Assembly: GCF_014851565.1 (NCBI RefSeq)
Contig: NZ_JACVAA010000003.1
Location: forward strand, 186,001 to 250,000
DNA length: 64,000 bases
Direction: 5' to 3'
Source of the DNA: Pseudomonas sp. PDM15
GTDB lineage: Bacteria; Pseudomonadota; Gammaproteobacteria; Pseudomonadales; Pseudomonadaceae
Each line of letters begins with the position of its first letter. The first letter of the stretch is position 1. A model generated the notes under the pieces. The model was given only the letters and a program-made list of their open reading frames with translations, searched no databases and had not been told where the DNA came from. Below are positions 9,337-20,404 of this stretch, piece after piece. The position numbers and the translations under genes are program-made.

Positions 9337-12300
9337 ACGTTTCACGTCTGTTCATCCTGCGTCCGGTCGCCACCACGCTGTTGATGGTGGCGATCTTCCT
9401 CACCGGCCTGATCGCCTACCGCCTGTTGCCGGTCTCCGCGCTGCCGGAGGTGGATTACCCGACCATCCGCGTGCTCACCCTTTATCCGGGCGCCAGCCCG
9501 CAGGTGATGACCAGAGCGGTGACTGCGCCGCTGGAGCGCCAGTTCGGCCAGATGCCGGGCCTGAAGCAGATGTCCTCGACCAGCTCGGGCGGCGCCTCGG
9601 TGATCACTTTGCGCTTCACCCTGGACGTCAACCTGGACGTGGCCGAGCAGGAAGTACAGGCGGCCATCAACGCCGCCACCAACCTGCTGCCCGACGACCT
9701 GCCGGCGCCGCCGGTGTACAACAAGGTCAACCCGGCGGATACCCCGGTGCTGACCCTGGCGATCCGCTCCAATACCTTGCCGCTGACCCAGGTGCACGAC
9801 CTGATCGATACGCGCATGGCGCAGAAGATCGCCCAGATCAGTGGCGTCGGCCTGGTCAGCCTGGCCGGCGGCCAGCGCCCGGCAGTGCGCATCAAGGTCG
9901 ATCCCGAGGCCCTGGCCAGCCATGGCCTGAACCTGGCCGACGTGCGCGAGCTGATCGCCGCGCAGAACGTCAATCAGCCCAAGGGCAACTTCGACGGCCC
10001 GACCCGCGTCTCCCAGCTGGACGCCAACGACCAGCTCAAGTCCGCCGATGAATACCAGGACCTGATCCTCAAGTACGAGAACGGCGCGGCACTGCGGCTG
10101 CGCGACGTGGCCAAGGTGGTGGACGGCGCGGAGAACGACCGCCTGGCCGCCTGGGCCGACCGCAATGAGACCGTGCTGCTGACCATCCAGCGCCAGCCGG
10201 GTGCCAACGTTATCGAGGTGGTGGATCGCATCCAGCGCCTGCTGCCGCAGATCACCGCATCGCTGCCGGCCAGCCTGGAAGTGCAGGTGCTCACCGACCG
10301 TACCCAGACCATCCGCGCAGCGGTCAAGGACGTGCAGTTCGAGCTGGTGCTGGCCATCGGCCTAGTGGTGCTGGTGACCTTCCTGTTCCTGCGCAAGGTT
10401 TCGGCCACCATCATCCCGTCCATCGCCGTGCCGCTGTCGCTGATCGGCACCTTCGGCGTGATGTACCTGGCCGGATTCTCGATCAACAACTTGACGCTGA
10501 TGGCTCTGACCATCGCCACCGGCTTCGTGGTGGACGATGCCATCGTCATGCTGGAGAACATCGCCCGCCATCTGGAAGAGGGCGAGACACCGTTCAACGC
10601 CGCGCTCAAGGGCGCCAAACAGATTGGCTTCACCCTGATCTCGCTGACCTTCTCGCTGATCGCCGTACTGATTCCGCTGCTGTTCATGGCGGATGTAGTA
10701 GGGCGGCTGTTCCGCGAATTCGCCATCACCCTGGCGGTGGCCATCCTGATTTCCCTGGTGGTGTCGCTGACCCTGACGCCGATGATGTGCGCGCGCCTGC
10801 TCAAGGCGGAGAAGGAAGAGAAGCAGGGGCGTTTTTACCGCTCGGCGGGTGCCTTTATCGATGGTCTGATCGCGCGCTATGCCGTGGGCCTGACGTGGAC
10901 CCTGCGCCATCAGGGCCTGACCCTGCTGGTGGCCATCGGCACCCTGGCACTTACCGTGGTGCTGTACCTGGCCGTGCCCAAGGGCTTCTTCCCGGTGCAG
11001 GACACCGGGGTGATACAGGGTATCTCCGAGGCACCGCAGTCGATCTCCTTCAAGGCAATGAGCGAGCGCCAGCAGCGCCTGGCCAGCGTGATACTGCAGG
11101 ACCCGGATGTATCGAGCCTGTCGTCCTACATTGGCGTCGACGGCGACAACCCGACCCTCAACAGCGGTCGCCTGCTGATCAATCTCAAGCCGCACCGCGA
11201 GCGTGACGCCACCGCCAGCGAGGTGATCGAGCGCCTGCGCCCCGAGCTGGCCAAGGTGCCGGGCATCGCCCTGTACCTGCAGCCGGTGCAGGACCTGACC
11301 ATCGAGGACCGGGTCAGCCGTACCCAGTTCCAGTTCAGCCTGGAGTCGCCTGATGGCAAGCTGCTGGATGAGTGGACGCCCAGGCTGACCGCCGCCCTGA
11401 GCGAGCAGCCGCAGCTGCGCGACATCGCCAGCGACCTGCAGAACCAGGGCCTGCAGGTGTTCCTCAATATCGACCGCGACGCCGCTTCGCGCCTGGGCGT
11501 GAGCGTCGGCAACATCGACGATGCGCTGTACGACGCCTTCGGCCAGCGGCAGATCTCCACCATCTTCACCCAGGCCAGCCAGTATCGCGTGGTGCTGGAG
11601 AGCATGGGCGCCGGCGAGCTGGGCCCGCAGGCACTGCAACGCATCCATGTGGCCACCGCCAGCGGCGGACAGGTGCCGCTGGCCTCGCTGGCGCGGGTCG
11701 AGGAGCGTTCGGCCAGCCTGCTGGTCAACCATATCGGCCAGTTCCCGGCTGTCACCGTGTCCTTCAACCTGGCGCCGGGTGTGTCGCTGGGCGAGGCGGT
11801 CGAGGTGATCGAGCGGGTGGAGCAGGAGATCGGCCTGCCGGCCGGCATCCAGACCCAGTTCCAGGGCGCCTCGGAGGCGTTCCGCGCCTCGCTGTCGAGC
11901 ACGCTGCTGCTGATCCTGGCGGCCATCGTCACCATGTACATCGTGCTCGGCGTGCTTTACGAGAGCTACATCCACCCGATCACCATCCTCTCGACGCTGC
12001 CGTCGGCGGGTGTCGGCGCGCTGCTGGCGCTGCTGCTGACCGGAAACGACCTGGGCCTGATCGCCATCATCGGCATCATCCTGCTGATCGGCATCGTCAA
12101 GAAGAACGCGATCATGATGATCGACTTCGCCCTGGAGGCCGAACGCAACCAGGGCATGGCGCCCCAGGATGCGATCTACCAGGCCGCGCTGCTGCGCTTC
12201 CGGCCGATCCTGATGACCACCCTGGCCGCGCTGTTCGGCGCCATCCCGCTGATGCTGGCCTCGGGCTCCGGCGCCGAGCTGCGCCAGCCGCTGGGCCTGG

Positions 12301-12431
12301 TGATGGTCGGCGGCCTGCTGCTCAGCCAGGTGCTGACCCTGTTCACCACCCCGGTGATCTACCTGGCGTTCGACCGCATGTCGCGGCGTCTGCTCGGCCG
12401 TAGCGCCTCGGGAGTGGCGCTGGCGCCATGA
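9333..12431 (+). CDS. muxB: RND multidrug efflux pump MuxB
   Basis: A 1032-residue inner-membrane proton/drug antiporter of the HAE1 RND family with the expected 12 membrane segments and two large periplasmic loops. The proton-relay aspartates are Asp401-Asp402 in TM4 ([13 protein letters not shown]). Other landmarks are [18 protein letters not shown] and the TM11-12 region [17 protein letters not shown]. It pairs with MuxC, encoded directly downstream with a 4-bp overlap; in known MdtBC/MuxBC systems the two pumps form a heterotrimer. Confidence 0.96.
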   Translation: MNVSRLFILRPVATTLLMVAIFLTGLIAYRLLPVSALPEVDYPTIRVLTLYPGASPQVMTRAVTAPLERQFGQMPGLKQMSSTSSGGASVITLRFTLDVNLDVAEQEVQAAINAATNLLPDDLPAPPVYNKVNPADTPVLTLAIRSNTLPLTQVHDLIDTRMAQKIAQISGVGLVSLAGGQRPAVRIKVDPEALASHGLNLADVRELIAAQNVNQPKGNFDGPTRVSQLDANDQLKSADEYQDLILKYENGAALRLRDVAKVVDGAENDRLAAWADRNETVLLTIQRQPGANVIEVVDRIQRLLPQITASLPASLEVQVLTDRTQTIRAAVKDVQFELVLAIGLVVLVTFLFLRKVSATIIPSIAVPLSLIGTFGVMYLAGFSINNLTLMALTIATGFVVDDAIVMLENIARHLEEGETPFNAALKGAKQIGFTLISLTFSLIAVLIPLLFMADVVGRLFREFAITLAVAILISLVVSLTLTPMMCARLLKAEKEEKQGRFYRSAGAFIDGLIARYAVGLTWTLRHQGLTLLVAIGTLALTVVLYLAVPKGFFPVQDTGVIQGISEAPQSISFKAMSERQQRLASVILQDPDVSSLSSYIGVDGDNPTLNSGRLLINLKPHRERDATASEVIERLRPELAKVPGIALYLQPVQDLTIEDRVSRTQFQFSLESPDGKLLDEWTPRLTAALSEQPQLRDIASDLQNQGLQVFLNIDRDAASRLGVSVGNIDDALYDAFGQRQISTIFTQASQYRVVLESMGAGELGPQALQRIHVATASGGQVPLASLARVEERSASLLVNHIGQFPAVTVSFNLAPGVSLGEAVEVIERVEQEIGLPAGIQTQFQGASEAFRASLSSTLLLILAAIVTMYIVLGVLYESYIHPITILSTLPSAGVGALLALLLTGNDLGLIAIIGIILLIGIVKKNAIMMIDFALEAERNQGMAPQDAIYQAALLRFRPILMTTLAALFGAIPLMLASGSGAELRQPLGLVMVGGLLLSQVLTLFTTPVIYLAFDRMSRRLLGRSASGVALAP

Positions 12432-15400
12432 ACCTTTCAGCGCCCTTTATCCGCCGGCCGGTAGCGACGCTGCTGCTGAGCCTGGCGATCATCCTCGCCG
12501 GGCTGGTCAGCTTCCGCCTGTTGTCGGTGGCGCCGCTGCCGAACATGGATTTCCCGGCCATCGTCATCAGCGCCACTCTGCCGGGCGCAAGCCCGCAGAC
12601 CATGGCCTCCAGCGTCGCCACGCCGCTGGAGCGGGCGCTGGGCAGCATCGCCGGCATCAGCGAGATGACCAGCCGCAGCGCCCAGGGCAACACGCGGATC
12701 ATCATCCTGTTCGAGATCGGGCGGAACGTGGACGCCGCCGCCCGCGAGGTACAGGCGGCGATCAACGCCTCGCGCAACCTGCTGCCCAGCGGTATGCGCA
12801 GCATGCCGACCTACGAGAAGTTCAACCCGTCGCAGGCGCCGATCATGGTGCTGTCGCTGACCTCGCCGCAGCTGGACAAGAGCCAGCTGTACGACCTGGC
12901 CTCCACCGTGATCGCGCAGAAGCTGTCGCAGGTGCAGGGTGTGGGCAAGATCGAGATCGGCGGCAGTTCGCTGCCGGCCGTGCGCGTGCAGCTGGAGCCG
13001 CGCCTGCTCGACCAGTACGGCGTGGCGCTGGACGAGGTGCGCACCGCCATCGCCGAGGCCAACCGCGACCGGCCCAAGGGCGACCTGGCCGATGCCGACC
13101 GCCACTGGCAGATCCAGGCCAACGACCAGCTGCACAAGGCGGCCGAGTACCAGAGCCTGATCATCCGCTACCAGAATAACGCCCCGGTACGCCTGAGCGA
13201 CGTGGCCAAGGTCGGCGACTCGGTGGAGAACCGCTACAACTCCGGCTTCTACAACGACGAGAAGGCCGTGCTGCTGGTGGTCAACCGCCAGCCGGGGGCC
13301 AACATCATCGAGACCATCGAGGACATCCGCGCCGAGCTGCCGGCCCTGGAGGCGGTGATGCCGGCGAGCGCCACGCTTGCAGTGGCGATGGACCGCTCGC
13401 CGGTGATCCGCGCCAGCCTGCACGAGGCCGAGCGCACGTTGCTGATCGCCGTGGGCCTGGTGATCCTGGTGGTGTTCCTGTTTCTCGGCCGCTGGCGCGC
13501 CTCGCTGATCCCGGCGCTGGCGGTGCCGGTGTCGCTGGTCGGTACCTTCGCGGTGATGTACCTGCTGGACTTCTCGCTGAACAATCTGTCGCTGATGGCG
13601 CTGATCATCTGCACCGGCCTGGTGGTGGACGACGCCATCGTCGTGCTGGAGAACATCTCGCGGCATATCGAGGCCGGCGAGAAGCCCATGGCCGCGGCCT
13701 TCAAGGGCGCGGAGGAGGTGGGCTTCACCCTGCTGTCAATGAACCTGTCGCTGGTGGCGGTGTTCCTCTCCATCCTGTTCATGGGCGGCATCGTCGGCAG
13801 CCTGTTCGGCGAGTTCGCCGTGACCCTGACGGCGGCCATCCTCATCTCCCTGGCCGTGTCCCTGACCCTCACGCCGATGCTCTGCGCCCGTTGGCTCAGG
13901 GCCGAGGAAGAGGAGCACGAACCGAGCCGCCTGCAGCAGTTCGGTGCACGGGTGCAGGAGCGCGTGCTGGCCTTCTACGGGCGCAGCCTGGAGTGGGCCC
14001 TGGCGCATTCGCGGCTGACCCTGTTCATCCTGCTGCTGACCATCTTCGGCAATTTCTACCTGTTCGCCACGGTGCCGAAGAACCTGATGCCCGAGCAGGA
14101 CACCGGCCAGCTGATCGGCTTCGTGCGCGGAGACGACGGCCTGTCGTTCCAGGTCATGCAGCCGAAGATGGACGCCTTCCGCGACGGCCTGCTCAAGGAC
14201 CCGGCGATCCACAGCGTGGCCGGCTTCATTGGCGGCGAGAGCGGCATCAACAACGCCTTCCTGGTGGTGCGCCTGAAGCCCATCGCCGAGCGCGACATCT
14301 CCGCACGCGAGGTCATGGACCGCCTGCGCGACGAGCTGCCCAAGGTGCCCGGCGCGCGGCTGATGCTGATGTCCGACCAGGATCTGCAGTTCGGCGGCCG
14401 CCAGGGGCGCAGTTCGGAAAACGAATACGTGTTGCTGGCCAGCGAACTAGAACTGCTCAATCAGTGGATGCCCAAGGTACGCGATGCGTTGGCGGCCTTG
14501 CCCGAGCTGACCGATATCGACGCCAACGAAGGCGAGGGCGCCCAGCAGATCAACCTGGTGGTGGACCGCGCCACGGCCCAGCGCCTGGGCGTGGACATGG
14601 CGATGATCACCAGCGTGCTGAACAATGCTTTCAGCCAGCGGCAGATCTCCACCATCTACGAGACGCTCAACCAGTACAGCGTGGTGATGGAGATCGATCC
14701 GAAATACGCCCAGTACCCGGAAGCACTGGACCAGATCCAGGTGATCGCCGCCGATGGCCAGCGCGTGCCGCTGTCCGGCTTCGCCCGCTGGGAGCGCAGC
14801 CTGGAGGAGGACCGGGTCAACCACCAGGGCCAGTTCGCCGCCGAAAGCATCGGTTACAGCCTGGCGCCGGACGTGAGCCAGGACCAGGCCAACGCGGCGA
14901 TCCGCCAGGCCGTGGCCGAGCTCAATTTGCCGACCGAAGTGCAGGGCGTGCTTGGCGGCACCGGTGGGCAGTTCGAGAAGGAGGCCCAGGGTCAGCCGGT
15001 GATGATCCTCATCGCCCTGCTGGTGGTGTACATCGTCCTCGGCATCCTCTACGAGAGTTACATCCACCCGCTGACCATCCTCTCCACGCTGCCCTCGGCC
15101 GGGGTCGGCGCGCTGGCAGCGATCCTACTGACCGGCAGCGAGTTCAGCATGGTCTCGCTGCTCGGCCTGTTCCTGCTGATCGGCGTGGTGAAGAAGAACG
15201 CCATCCTGATGATCGACCTGGCCCTGGAGCTGGAGCGCAACGAGCACCTGAGCCCGCAGGAGTCGATCCGTCGCGCCTGCCTGCTGCGCTTCCGGCCGAT
15301 CATGATGACCACCCTGGCCGCCATGCTCGGTGCGCTGCCGCTGCTGCTCGGCCAGGCCGAGGGAGCGGAGATGCGCCAGCCGTTGGGCCTGGCCATCGTC

Positions 15401-15535
15401 GGCGGGCTGATCCTCAGCCAGTTGCTCACCCTCTACACCACCCCGGTGGTCTACCTGTACCTCGACCGTCTGCGCCATCGGGTCAACCGCTGGCGTGGCG
15501 TGCGCACTGACGCCGCCCTGGAAACTCCGCTATGA
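12428..15535 (+). CDS. muxC: RND multidrug efflux pump MuxC
   Basis: A 1035-residue RND pump homologous to MuxB, with [19 protein letters not shown], the TM4 aspartate pair in [13 protein letters not shown] and the C-terminal [17 protein letters not shown] segment. It overlaps muxB and opmB by 4 bp each, so all four genes are translationally coupled. Two RND genes in tandem after a single adaptor exclude the MexAB type and fit Mux/Mdt. Confidence 0.96.
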   Translation: MNLSAPFIRRPVATLLLSLAIILAGLVSFRLLSVAPLPNMDFPAIVISATLPGASPQTMASSVATPLERALGSIAGISEMTSRSAQGNTRIIILFEIGRNVDAAAREVQAAINASRNLLPSGMRSMPTYEKFNPSQAPIMVLSLTSPQLDKSQLYDLASTVIAQKLSQVQGVGKIEIGGSSLPAVRVQLEPRLLDQYGVALDEVRTAIAEANRDRPKGDLADADRHWQIQANDQLHKAAEYQSLIIRYQNNAPVRLSDVAKVGDSVENRYNSGFYNDEKAVLLVVNRQPGANIIETIEDIRAELPALEAVMPASATLAVAMDRSPVIRASLHEAERTLLIAVGLVILVVFLFLGRWRASLIPALAVPVSLVGTFAVMYLLDFSLNNLSLMALIICTGLVVDDAIVVLENISRHIEAGEKPMAAAFKGAEEVGFTLLSMNLSLVAVFLSILFMGGIVGSLFGEFAVTLTAAILISLAVSLTLTPMLCARWLRAEEEEHEPSRLQQFGARVQERVLAFYGRSLEWALAHSRLTLFILLLTIFGNFYLFATVPKNLMPEQDTGQLIGFVRGDDGLSFQVMQPKMDAFRDGLLKDPAIHSVAGFIGGESGINNAFLVVRLKPIAERDISAREVMDRLRDELPKVPGARLMLMSDQDLQFGGRQGRSSENEYVLLASELELLNQWMPKVRDALAALPELTDIDANEGEGAQQINLVVDRATAQRLGVDMAMITSVLNNAFSQRQISTIYETLNQYSVVMEIDPKYAQYPEALDQIQVIAADGQRVPLSGFARWERSLEEDRVNHQGQFAAESIGYSLAPDVSQDQANAAIRQAVAELNLPTEVQGVLGGTGGQFEKEAQGQPVMILIALLVVYIVLGILYESYIHPLTILSTLPSAGVGALAAILLTGSEFSMVSLLGLFLLIGVVKKNAILMIDLALELERNEHLSPQESIRRACLLRFRPIMMTTLAAMLGALPLLLGQAEGAEMRQPLGLAIVGGLILSQLLTLYTTPVVYLYLDRLRHRVNRWRGVRTDAALETPL

Positions 15536-16983
15536 AGTCCACATTGCCCTGCATTTCCCTCCTGCTCGCTGCTCTGGCCATGGCTGGTTGTGCCGTCGGC
15601 CCGGATTATCTGCGCCCGGATAGCGCGCCCTCGGCCGAGTTCAAGCAGGCCGCCGGCTGGAAATCCGCCGCGCCGGCCGACACTGAGCTGCGTGGCGACT
15701 GGTGGAAGCTGTACGGCGACGCCGAGCTGGACGGCCTGATCGAGCGGCTCAATGCCAATAACCAGAACCTCGCCAGCGCCGAGGCTCAGTATCGCCAGGC
15801 ACAGGCCCTGGTGCGTGGCGCGCGTGCCGGCTTCTTCCCGACAGTCGGCCTGAACACCGGCGTGACCCGCGCCGGCCAGGGTGGCGGCGACAGCACCATC
15901 GGCACCAGCGGCGGGGTCAGCGTCAGTGGTGCCAATGCTTCCACCGTCTCGAAGACCTATGAGGCCAGCCTCGGCGTGAGCTGGGAGCTGGACCTGTGGG
16001 GCAAGCTGCGCCGCCAGCTGGAATCGGAGAACGCCGGCCTCGCCGCCAGCGAGGCCGACCTGGCCGCCGTACGCCTCAGCCAGCAGTCGGAACTGGTGCA
16101 GAACTACCTGCAACTGCGGGTGCTGGACCAGCAGCAGCGCCTGCTGAACGAGACCGTCGCCGCCTACAAGCAGGCCTTCCGCATCGCCGAGAACCAGTAC
16201 AAGGCCGGTATCGTGCCCAAATCCGACGTGACCCAGGCGCTGACCCAGCTCAAGGGCACCGAGGCCGAGGCGGTGGACCTGGAGTACCAGCGCGCCCAGC
16301 TGGAGCACGCCATTGCCGTGCTGATCGGTGTGGCGCCGTCCGAGTTCGAACTGGCGGTGCGTGAGGATGTGCCGGCGCTGCCGAGCGTGCCGGTGAGCCT
16401 GCCTTCGACCCTGCTGGAGCGCCGCCCTGACGTGGCCGCCGCCGAGCGCCGGGTGATGGCCGCCAACGCCGAGATCGGCGTGGCCGAGGCTGCCTACTAT
16501 CCGGAGCTGAGCCTGTCCGCCACCGGCGGCTACCGCAGCGGCGGCCTGGACAACTGGATCAGCTCGCCCAATCGCTTCTGGTCCATCGGCCCGGCCTTCG
16601 CCCTCAACCTGTTCGATGGCGGCCTGATCCGCTCCCGCGTCGAGCAGGCCGAGGCCAGCTACGACCAGACCGTGGCCGATTACCGGCAGACGGTGCTGGG
16701 CAGCTTCCGCGAAGTGGAGGATTACCTGGTGCAGCTGGCCGTGCTGGAGCGCGAGGCCGTGGTGCAGCAGGAGGCGCTGGACGCCGCCCGCGAATCGCTG
16801 CGGCTGATACTCAACCAGTACCGCGCCGGTACCGTCGAGTTCACCGACGTGGTCACGGTGCAGACCACTGCGCTGTCCAACGAGCGCACCCGCCTGACTC
16901 TGCAGGGCAGCCGCCTGACCGCCAGCGTTCAGCTGGTGGCGGCGCTGGGTGGCGGCTGGCAGGGACTGCCGGTAGAAGAGTAG
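15532..16983 (+). CDS. opmB: Outer-membrane efflux channel OpmB
   Basis: A 483-residue TolC-type outer-membrane lipoprotein of the NodT/OprM family. The signal peptide ends in the lipobox LAMAGC with the acylated cysteine at residue 20, followed by AVGPDYLRPD. Two outer-membrane-efflux repeats follow (ELDLWGKLRRQLESENA; FALNLFDGGLIRSRVEQAEA), each forming coiled-coil and barrel strands. As the last gene of the operon it supplies the exit duct for MuxABC. Confidence 0.95.
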   Translation: MKSTLPCISLLLAALAMAGCAVGPDYLRPDSAPSAEFKQAAGWKSAAPADTELRGDWWKLYGDAELDGLIERLNANNQNLASAEAQYRQAQALVRGARAGFFPTVGLNTGVTRAGQGGGDSTIGTSGGVSVSGANASTVSKTYEASLGVSWELDLWGKLRRQLESENAGLAASEADLAAVRLSQQSELVQNYLQLRVLDQQQRLLNETVAAYKQAFRIAENQYKAGIVPKSDVTQALTQLKGTEAEAVDLEYQRAQLEHAIAVLIGVAPSEFELAVREDVPALPSVPVSLPSTLLERRPDVAAAERRVMAANAEIGVAEAAYYPELSLSATGGYRSGGLDNWISSPNRFWSIGPAFALNLFDGGLIRSRVEQAEASYDQTVADYRQTVLGSFREVEDYLVQLAVLEREAVVQQEALDAARESLRLILNQYRAGTVEFTDVVTVQTTALSNERTRLTLQGSRLTASVQLVAALGGGWQGLPVEE

Positions 16984-16990
16984 GGAGCTT

Positions 16991-17042
16991 GTGGGAGCGG
17001 CCTTGGCCGCGATATGAGCCGGCCAACAGCCATCGCGGCCAA
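16991..17042. repeat. REP-like palindrome
   Basis: GTGGGAGCGGCCTTGGCCGCGAT at the left and an inverted TTGGCCGCGAT (17042-17032) at the right flank a short spacer. The GTGGGAGCGG...CGCGA pattern is typical of Pseudomonas repetitive extragenic palindromes. It lies between convergent opmB and the next gene. Confidence 0.65.
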
Positions 17043-17074
17043 TCTGAGTGCCGCCCAGATGCGCCCGCAGCGCT

Positions 17075-17524
17075 CTAGGGCTGGATTGTCGCCTCGATGC
17101 GCACGATCTTCGGCTCGCCGTCGATCAGGCGCAGACTGACGGTTTCCTGCATGCCGGTGCTCATCTCGTGGCCCTGCATGCTCAGGGTTTCCTTGGTGGT
17201 GTCCTTGACCGTGGCGCTCTGGCCGTCCTGGGCGATCTCGATCGACTCGATAACCACTTCCATGCGGTAGCTGTCCAGGCCGGACCAGCCCTGCTTGAGC
17301 AGCTGGCGGTACTTGTCCGCGTCGAGCTCGATGCTGCCCTTGGCGGCGGTGATGTGGATGCGCACGTCCTCGCTCATGTGCGACAGGGTGGCGTCGATAT
17401 CGCGCTTCGAAGCGTCGGCCGCTATCTGGTCGTACAGGTTGCGGATGCTGTTTTCGGTCAGCGCCGGATCGGCGTGGACCAGCGGGGCGAACAGGCAGAG
17501 TAGGGACAGCACGAGCTTTTTCAT
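17075..17524 (-). CDS. Exported NTF2/SnoaL-like protein
   Basis: A 149-residue exported protein. The start at 17524 is chosen because it gives the signal peptide MKKLVLSLLCLFAPLVHA and has AAGGAAGG upstream; the open frame extends 16 codons further. The mature part (NSIRNLYDQIAADASKRDIDATLSHMSEDV...) resembles a nuclear-transport-factor-2/DUF4440-like fold, a cup that often binds small ligands. No catalytic residues can be assigned. Confidence 0.75.
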   Translation of the reverse strand: MKKLVLSLLCLFAPLVHADPALTENSIRNLYDQIAADASKRDIDATLSHMSEDVRIHITAAKGSIELDADKYRQLLKQGWSGLDSYRMEVVIESIEIAQDGQSATVKDTTKETLSMQGHEMSTGMQETVSLRLIDGEPKIVRIEATIQP

Positions 17525-17611
17525 CGACCTTCCTTGTGGTGCACGGATATGGATGGCCGATGCTAGCGGCATCGCGCCGGCAAAAGGAACCCCGCCGTTG
17601 CAAGCTGTGGA

Positions 17612-18271
17612 TCAGTCCCGGTCCGGCGCGCCCAGCGGGAAGAACGTCCGGTACGGCCGCGCCTCATCCACGGCGCGGGCGAAGGACGGTCGCTGTAGCA
17701 GGCGCTGACGATAGGCACGTACCGCGGGGAAGGCCGGGCCGATCGGCTGGGTCCAGTCGGCATAGAACAGGAAGGGCGCCGCCGCGCAATCGGCCAGGCT
17801 GAAGACTTCGCCGGCCGCCCAGGTGCGGCCCTGCAGGCGCTGCTCCAGCCAGGCGTAGGCGGTGTCCAGCATGCGCCGTGCTTCGGTCACGCCATAGGCA
17901 TCGCGATCATCCGGTGCGCGCAGGGCATCGAACACACACTTCTGCTGCGGGGTGGAGATGTAGTTGTCGAACACCCGGTCCATGAAACGTATTTCCAGCG
18001 CTTGCTGGGGATCGTCCGGAATCAGCCGCACCGGCCCCGGATGGTTCAGCTGCAGGTGCTCGATGATGATGCTCGACTCCGCCACCATCTGGCCTGCATC
18101 GACCAGCAGCGGGAAACGGCGCATGGGCCACAGCTCGGCCAGCCGCTGAATATGCTGCGGCTGCTCCGGCGCCAGCAGGCGGTACTCGAAGGCAATGTCG
18201 TTCTCATAAAGGGCGATCAGCACCTTCTGACAGTAGGAGGAGAAGGGGTGGGCGTAGAGTTCCAGGGCCAT
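17612..18271 (-). CDS. Glutathione S-transferase family protein
   Basis: A 219-residue protein. The start at 18271 (MALELYAHPFSSYCQKV) is preferred over 18286 because a GGAG lies 9 bases upstream. The N-terminal thioredoxin fold contains the active-site region HPFSSYCQK, the cis-Pro loop MRRFPLLVD and the glutathione gamma-Glu site AESSIIIEHL. An all-helical domain follows (FSLADCAAAPFLFYADW). Substrate unknown. Confidence 0.88.
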   Translation of the reverse strand: MALELYAHPFSSYCQKVLIALYENDIAFEYRLLAPEQPQHIQRLAELWPMRRFPLLVDAGQMVAESSIIIEHLQLNHPGPVRLIPDDPQQALEIRFMDRVFDNYISTPQQKCVFDALRAPDDRDAYGVTEARRMLDTAYAWLEQRLQGRTWAAGEVFSLADCAAAPFLFYADWTQPIGPAFPAVRAYRQRLLQRPSFARAVDEARPYRTFFPLGAPDRD

Positions 18272-18321
18272 GCGGTGAGTCTCCATCGAGGTGGGTTAGT
18301 CCTGGTCGAACGGCGAGCGCC

Positions 18322-19224
18322 TCAATCGACAGGCTGCCGGTCTTCCTGCGCGGTCTCTTCCGCCAACCAGTTGAGTAATGCCTTGATCGCCGGCTGGCGC
18401 TCGCGACCCGGCACGCACAGCGCCAGGTAGCGCGCGCCGGGCAGGCTGATATCGGCACGGTAGGGCCGGAGCAGGCCGCTGGCCAGGCTGTCGGAGACCA
18501 GCACCGAGCTGGCCAGCACCAGGCCCTGGCCGGCGATGGCCGCCTGCAGGGCGTAGTGTTCGTCGGGATAGTCGCGGCGCATGGCGCCGGCAACCCAGGG
18601 CTCGTTGGCCTCGGCTGCCCAGGTTTCCCAGGCCGGCAGGCCGGACAGTGGCGCCTCCCAGCCCACGCCGATCAGTTCCGGCCGCTGCGCTGGCAGGCGC
18701 TCCAGCAACTGCGGCGCGGCATAGGCAGCGAAGCGCTCCTCCATCAGCGCTTGCTGGAACAGTTGCGGGTAATCACCCAGGCCGCAGCGGATGGCCAAGT
18801 CGATGCTGGCGTCACGCTGCAGGTCGACCAGCTCGTTGCTGGTCTCGATGCGTACGCGGATGCCCGGATGGCGCCGATAAAAGCGGCCGAGGCGGGGAAT
18901 CAGCCAGAGCGCGGCGAAGGCCGGCATGGTGCTCAGGCTCAGGCTGTGCTCGCCGGCCTGGGGGCGCAGTGCTTCCAGGCTGCGGTCGATCTCCAGCAGG
19001 GCGCCGTGCAGACTACGCCGCAAGCGCTCGCCGGCCTCGGTCAGGCGTACGCCGCGGCCCAGGCGTTCGAACAGCAGACTGCCGAGCCATTGCTCCAGGC
19101 CACGGATCTGATGCGACACGGCGGTGGGCGTGACATTCAGCTCCAGCGCCGCGGCGCGAAAGCTGGCCAGGCGCGCGGCGGATTCGAAGGTGCGCAGGGC
19201 GTTGAGAGGCAGGCGGGCGAACAT
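18322..19224 (-). CDS. LysR-family regulator, GcvA-like
   Basis: A 300-residue LysR protein. The helix-turn-helix region LNALRTFESAARLASFRAAALELNVTPTAVSHQIRGLE is of the GcvA/AmpR type, followed by an effector domain. It is divergent from a PACE-family transporter gene (19354), with 129 bp between the starts. In Acinetobacter a LysR protein (AceR) activates the divergent PACE gene aceI, so regulation of the neighbour is likely but inferred. Confidence 0.9.
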   Translation of the reverse strand: MFARLPLNALRTFESAARLASFRAAALELNVTPTAVSHQIRGLEQWLGSLLFERLGRGVRLTEAGERLRRSLHGALLEIDRSLEALRPQAGEHSLSLSTMPAFAALWLIPRLGRFYRRHPGIRVRIETSNELVDLQRDASIDLAIRCGLGDYPQLFQQALMEERFAAYAAPQLLERLPAQRPELIGVGWEAPLSGLPAWETWAAEANEPWVAGAMRRDYPDEHYALQAAIAGQGLVLASSVLVSDSLASGLLRPYRADISLPGARYLALCVPGRERQPAIKALLNWLAEETAQEDRQPVD

Positions 19225-19353
19225 GGGCGGCTCGTCGATAGGTGAGTTGTATTCATCCTGGCAAACTATAGGTCATTTGTTCCGTTGGCCGCACCTCCAT
19301 AGATTCATGGCCACGACGTGCCGCCCATGGCACGGCAAAGGGTGAGGTGAACT

Positions 19354-19788
19354 ATGCAAGGCGCAAAACGCAAGGTGGTCCAGGCGCTGCTCTACGAGCT
19401 AATCGGCGCGTTGTTCGTGTCGCCGGTGATTGCCTACGCCTTCGACGAGAGCATGGTCTACTCCGGCACCCTGGCCATGCTGCTGTCCCTGGTGGCGCTG
19501 AGCTGGAACATGCTGTTCAACGGCCTGTTCGAGTACTGGGAGGCCAGGCAGAAGCGGCGTACTCGCACCCTGGGGCGGCGTCTGCTGCATTCGCTGGGTT
19601 TCGAGGGCGGCCTGGCGCTGATGCTGGTGCCGCTGATGGCCTGGTGGCTGGATATTTCCTGGCTGCAGGCGCTGGTGGCCGATCTGGGGCTGCTGCTGTT
19701 TTTCTTCTTCTATGCCTTCGCGTTCCAGTGGGCCTTCGATCTGCTGTTCGGCGTGCCCACTTCCGCGGTCGAGGTTTGCCAGGGATGA
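19354..19788 (+). CDS. PACE-family multidrug efflux transporter
   Basis: A 144-residue inner-membrane protein with four hydrophobic segments arranged as two tandem bacterial transmembrane pair domains. The conserved Glu15 in the first helix (VVQALLYELIGAL), essential in AceI, is present at exactly that position, and ALSWNMLFNGLFEYWE and FAFQWAFDLLFG match the family's repeated motif. PACE proteins export biocides such as chlorhexidine, and short-chain diamines, by proton exchange. Its LysR neighbour probably controls it. Confidence 0.92.
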   Translation: MQGAKRKVVQALLYELIGALFVSPVIAYAFDESMVYSGTLAMLLSLVALSWNMLFNGLFEYWEARQKRRTRTLGRRLLHSLGFEGGLALMLVPLMAWWLDISWLQALVADLGLLLFFFFYAFAFQWAFDLLFGVPTSAVEVCQG

Positions 19789-19927
19789 GCTGACCGCGTG
19801 CTCCAAATGGCTGCCGGCAAGCTGTCGGCGGGTTGGCAGACGAGTTGACCGGTTGGACCGGTTCGCTGGACGTGCCGCTGTGCTGGGCTAGGGTAAAGAG
19901 GACAGCTAGCGGCAACTGGACGCCTCT

Positions 19928-20404
19928 ATGGACAGATTTACTGTGCTGCCTTTCCGGCTAGCGGGGCAGCATCTGGCGGTACCTCTGGAAAACGTGATCC
20001 GGGTGATCCCGGCATTGCAATGCACGCCGCTGCCGGGCGCGCCGCAGACCGTTCTCGGCCTGGCCAATGTGCGTGGGCAGATTGTCCCGGTAGTGGACCT
20101 GGCACGGCGCTTCGCCTGGCCGGCGGCGCCTCTCGCGCTATGGCAGCCGTTTCTCTGGCTGCGCAGTCGCACTCGCGAACTGCTGGTACCGGTCGATGGC
20201 GTGGAGACGGCGGCCCAGTGCTCCGCCACGGATGTGGTTGATTCCGCGCAGCCCCGAGTGCCTAGCGAGATGGTGCGCGGCGTGTTGCGTACCGAGGAGG
20301 GCATGCTGCTGATCCAGGACGTCGAGCAACTACTGAGCGACGCTGACGAGCTTGAACTGCAACGCGCGCTGGATGCCAACGGAGCGGACGATGCGCCAGG
20401 CTGA
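19928..20404 (+). CDS. CheW-like coupling protein (first of chemosensory operon)
   Basis: A 158-residue CheW-domain protein (FTVLPFRLAGQHLAVPLENVIRVI, VLGLANVRGQIVPVVDLARRF). CheW proteins connect the chemoreceptor to the CheA kinase. It opens a seven-gene operon resembling Wsp, with the next start overlapping it by 14 bp. It corresponds to WspB by position relative to the CheR gene. The 139 bp upstream contain a direct repeat GACCGGTT (twice) but no promoter I can assign firmly. Confidence 0.88.
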   Translation: MDRFTVLPFRLAGQHLAVPLENVIRVIPALQCTPLPGAPQTVLGLANVRGQIVPVVDLARRFAWPAAPLALWQPFLWLRSRTRELLVPVDGVETAAQCSATDVVDSAQPRVPSEMVRGVLRTEEGMLLIQDVEQLLSDADELELQRALDANGADDAPG

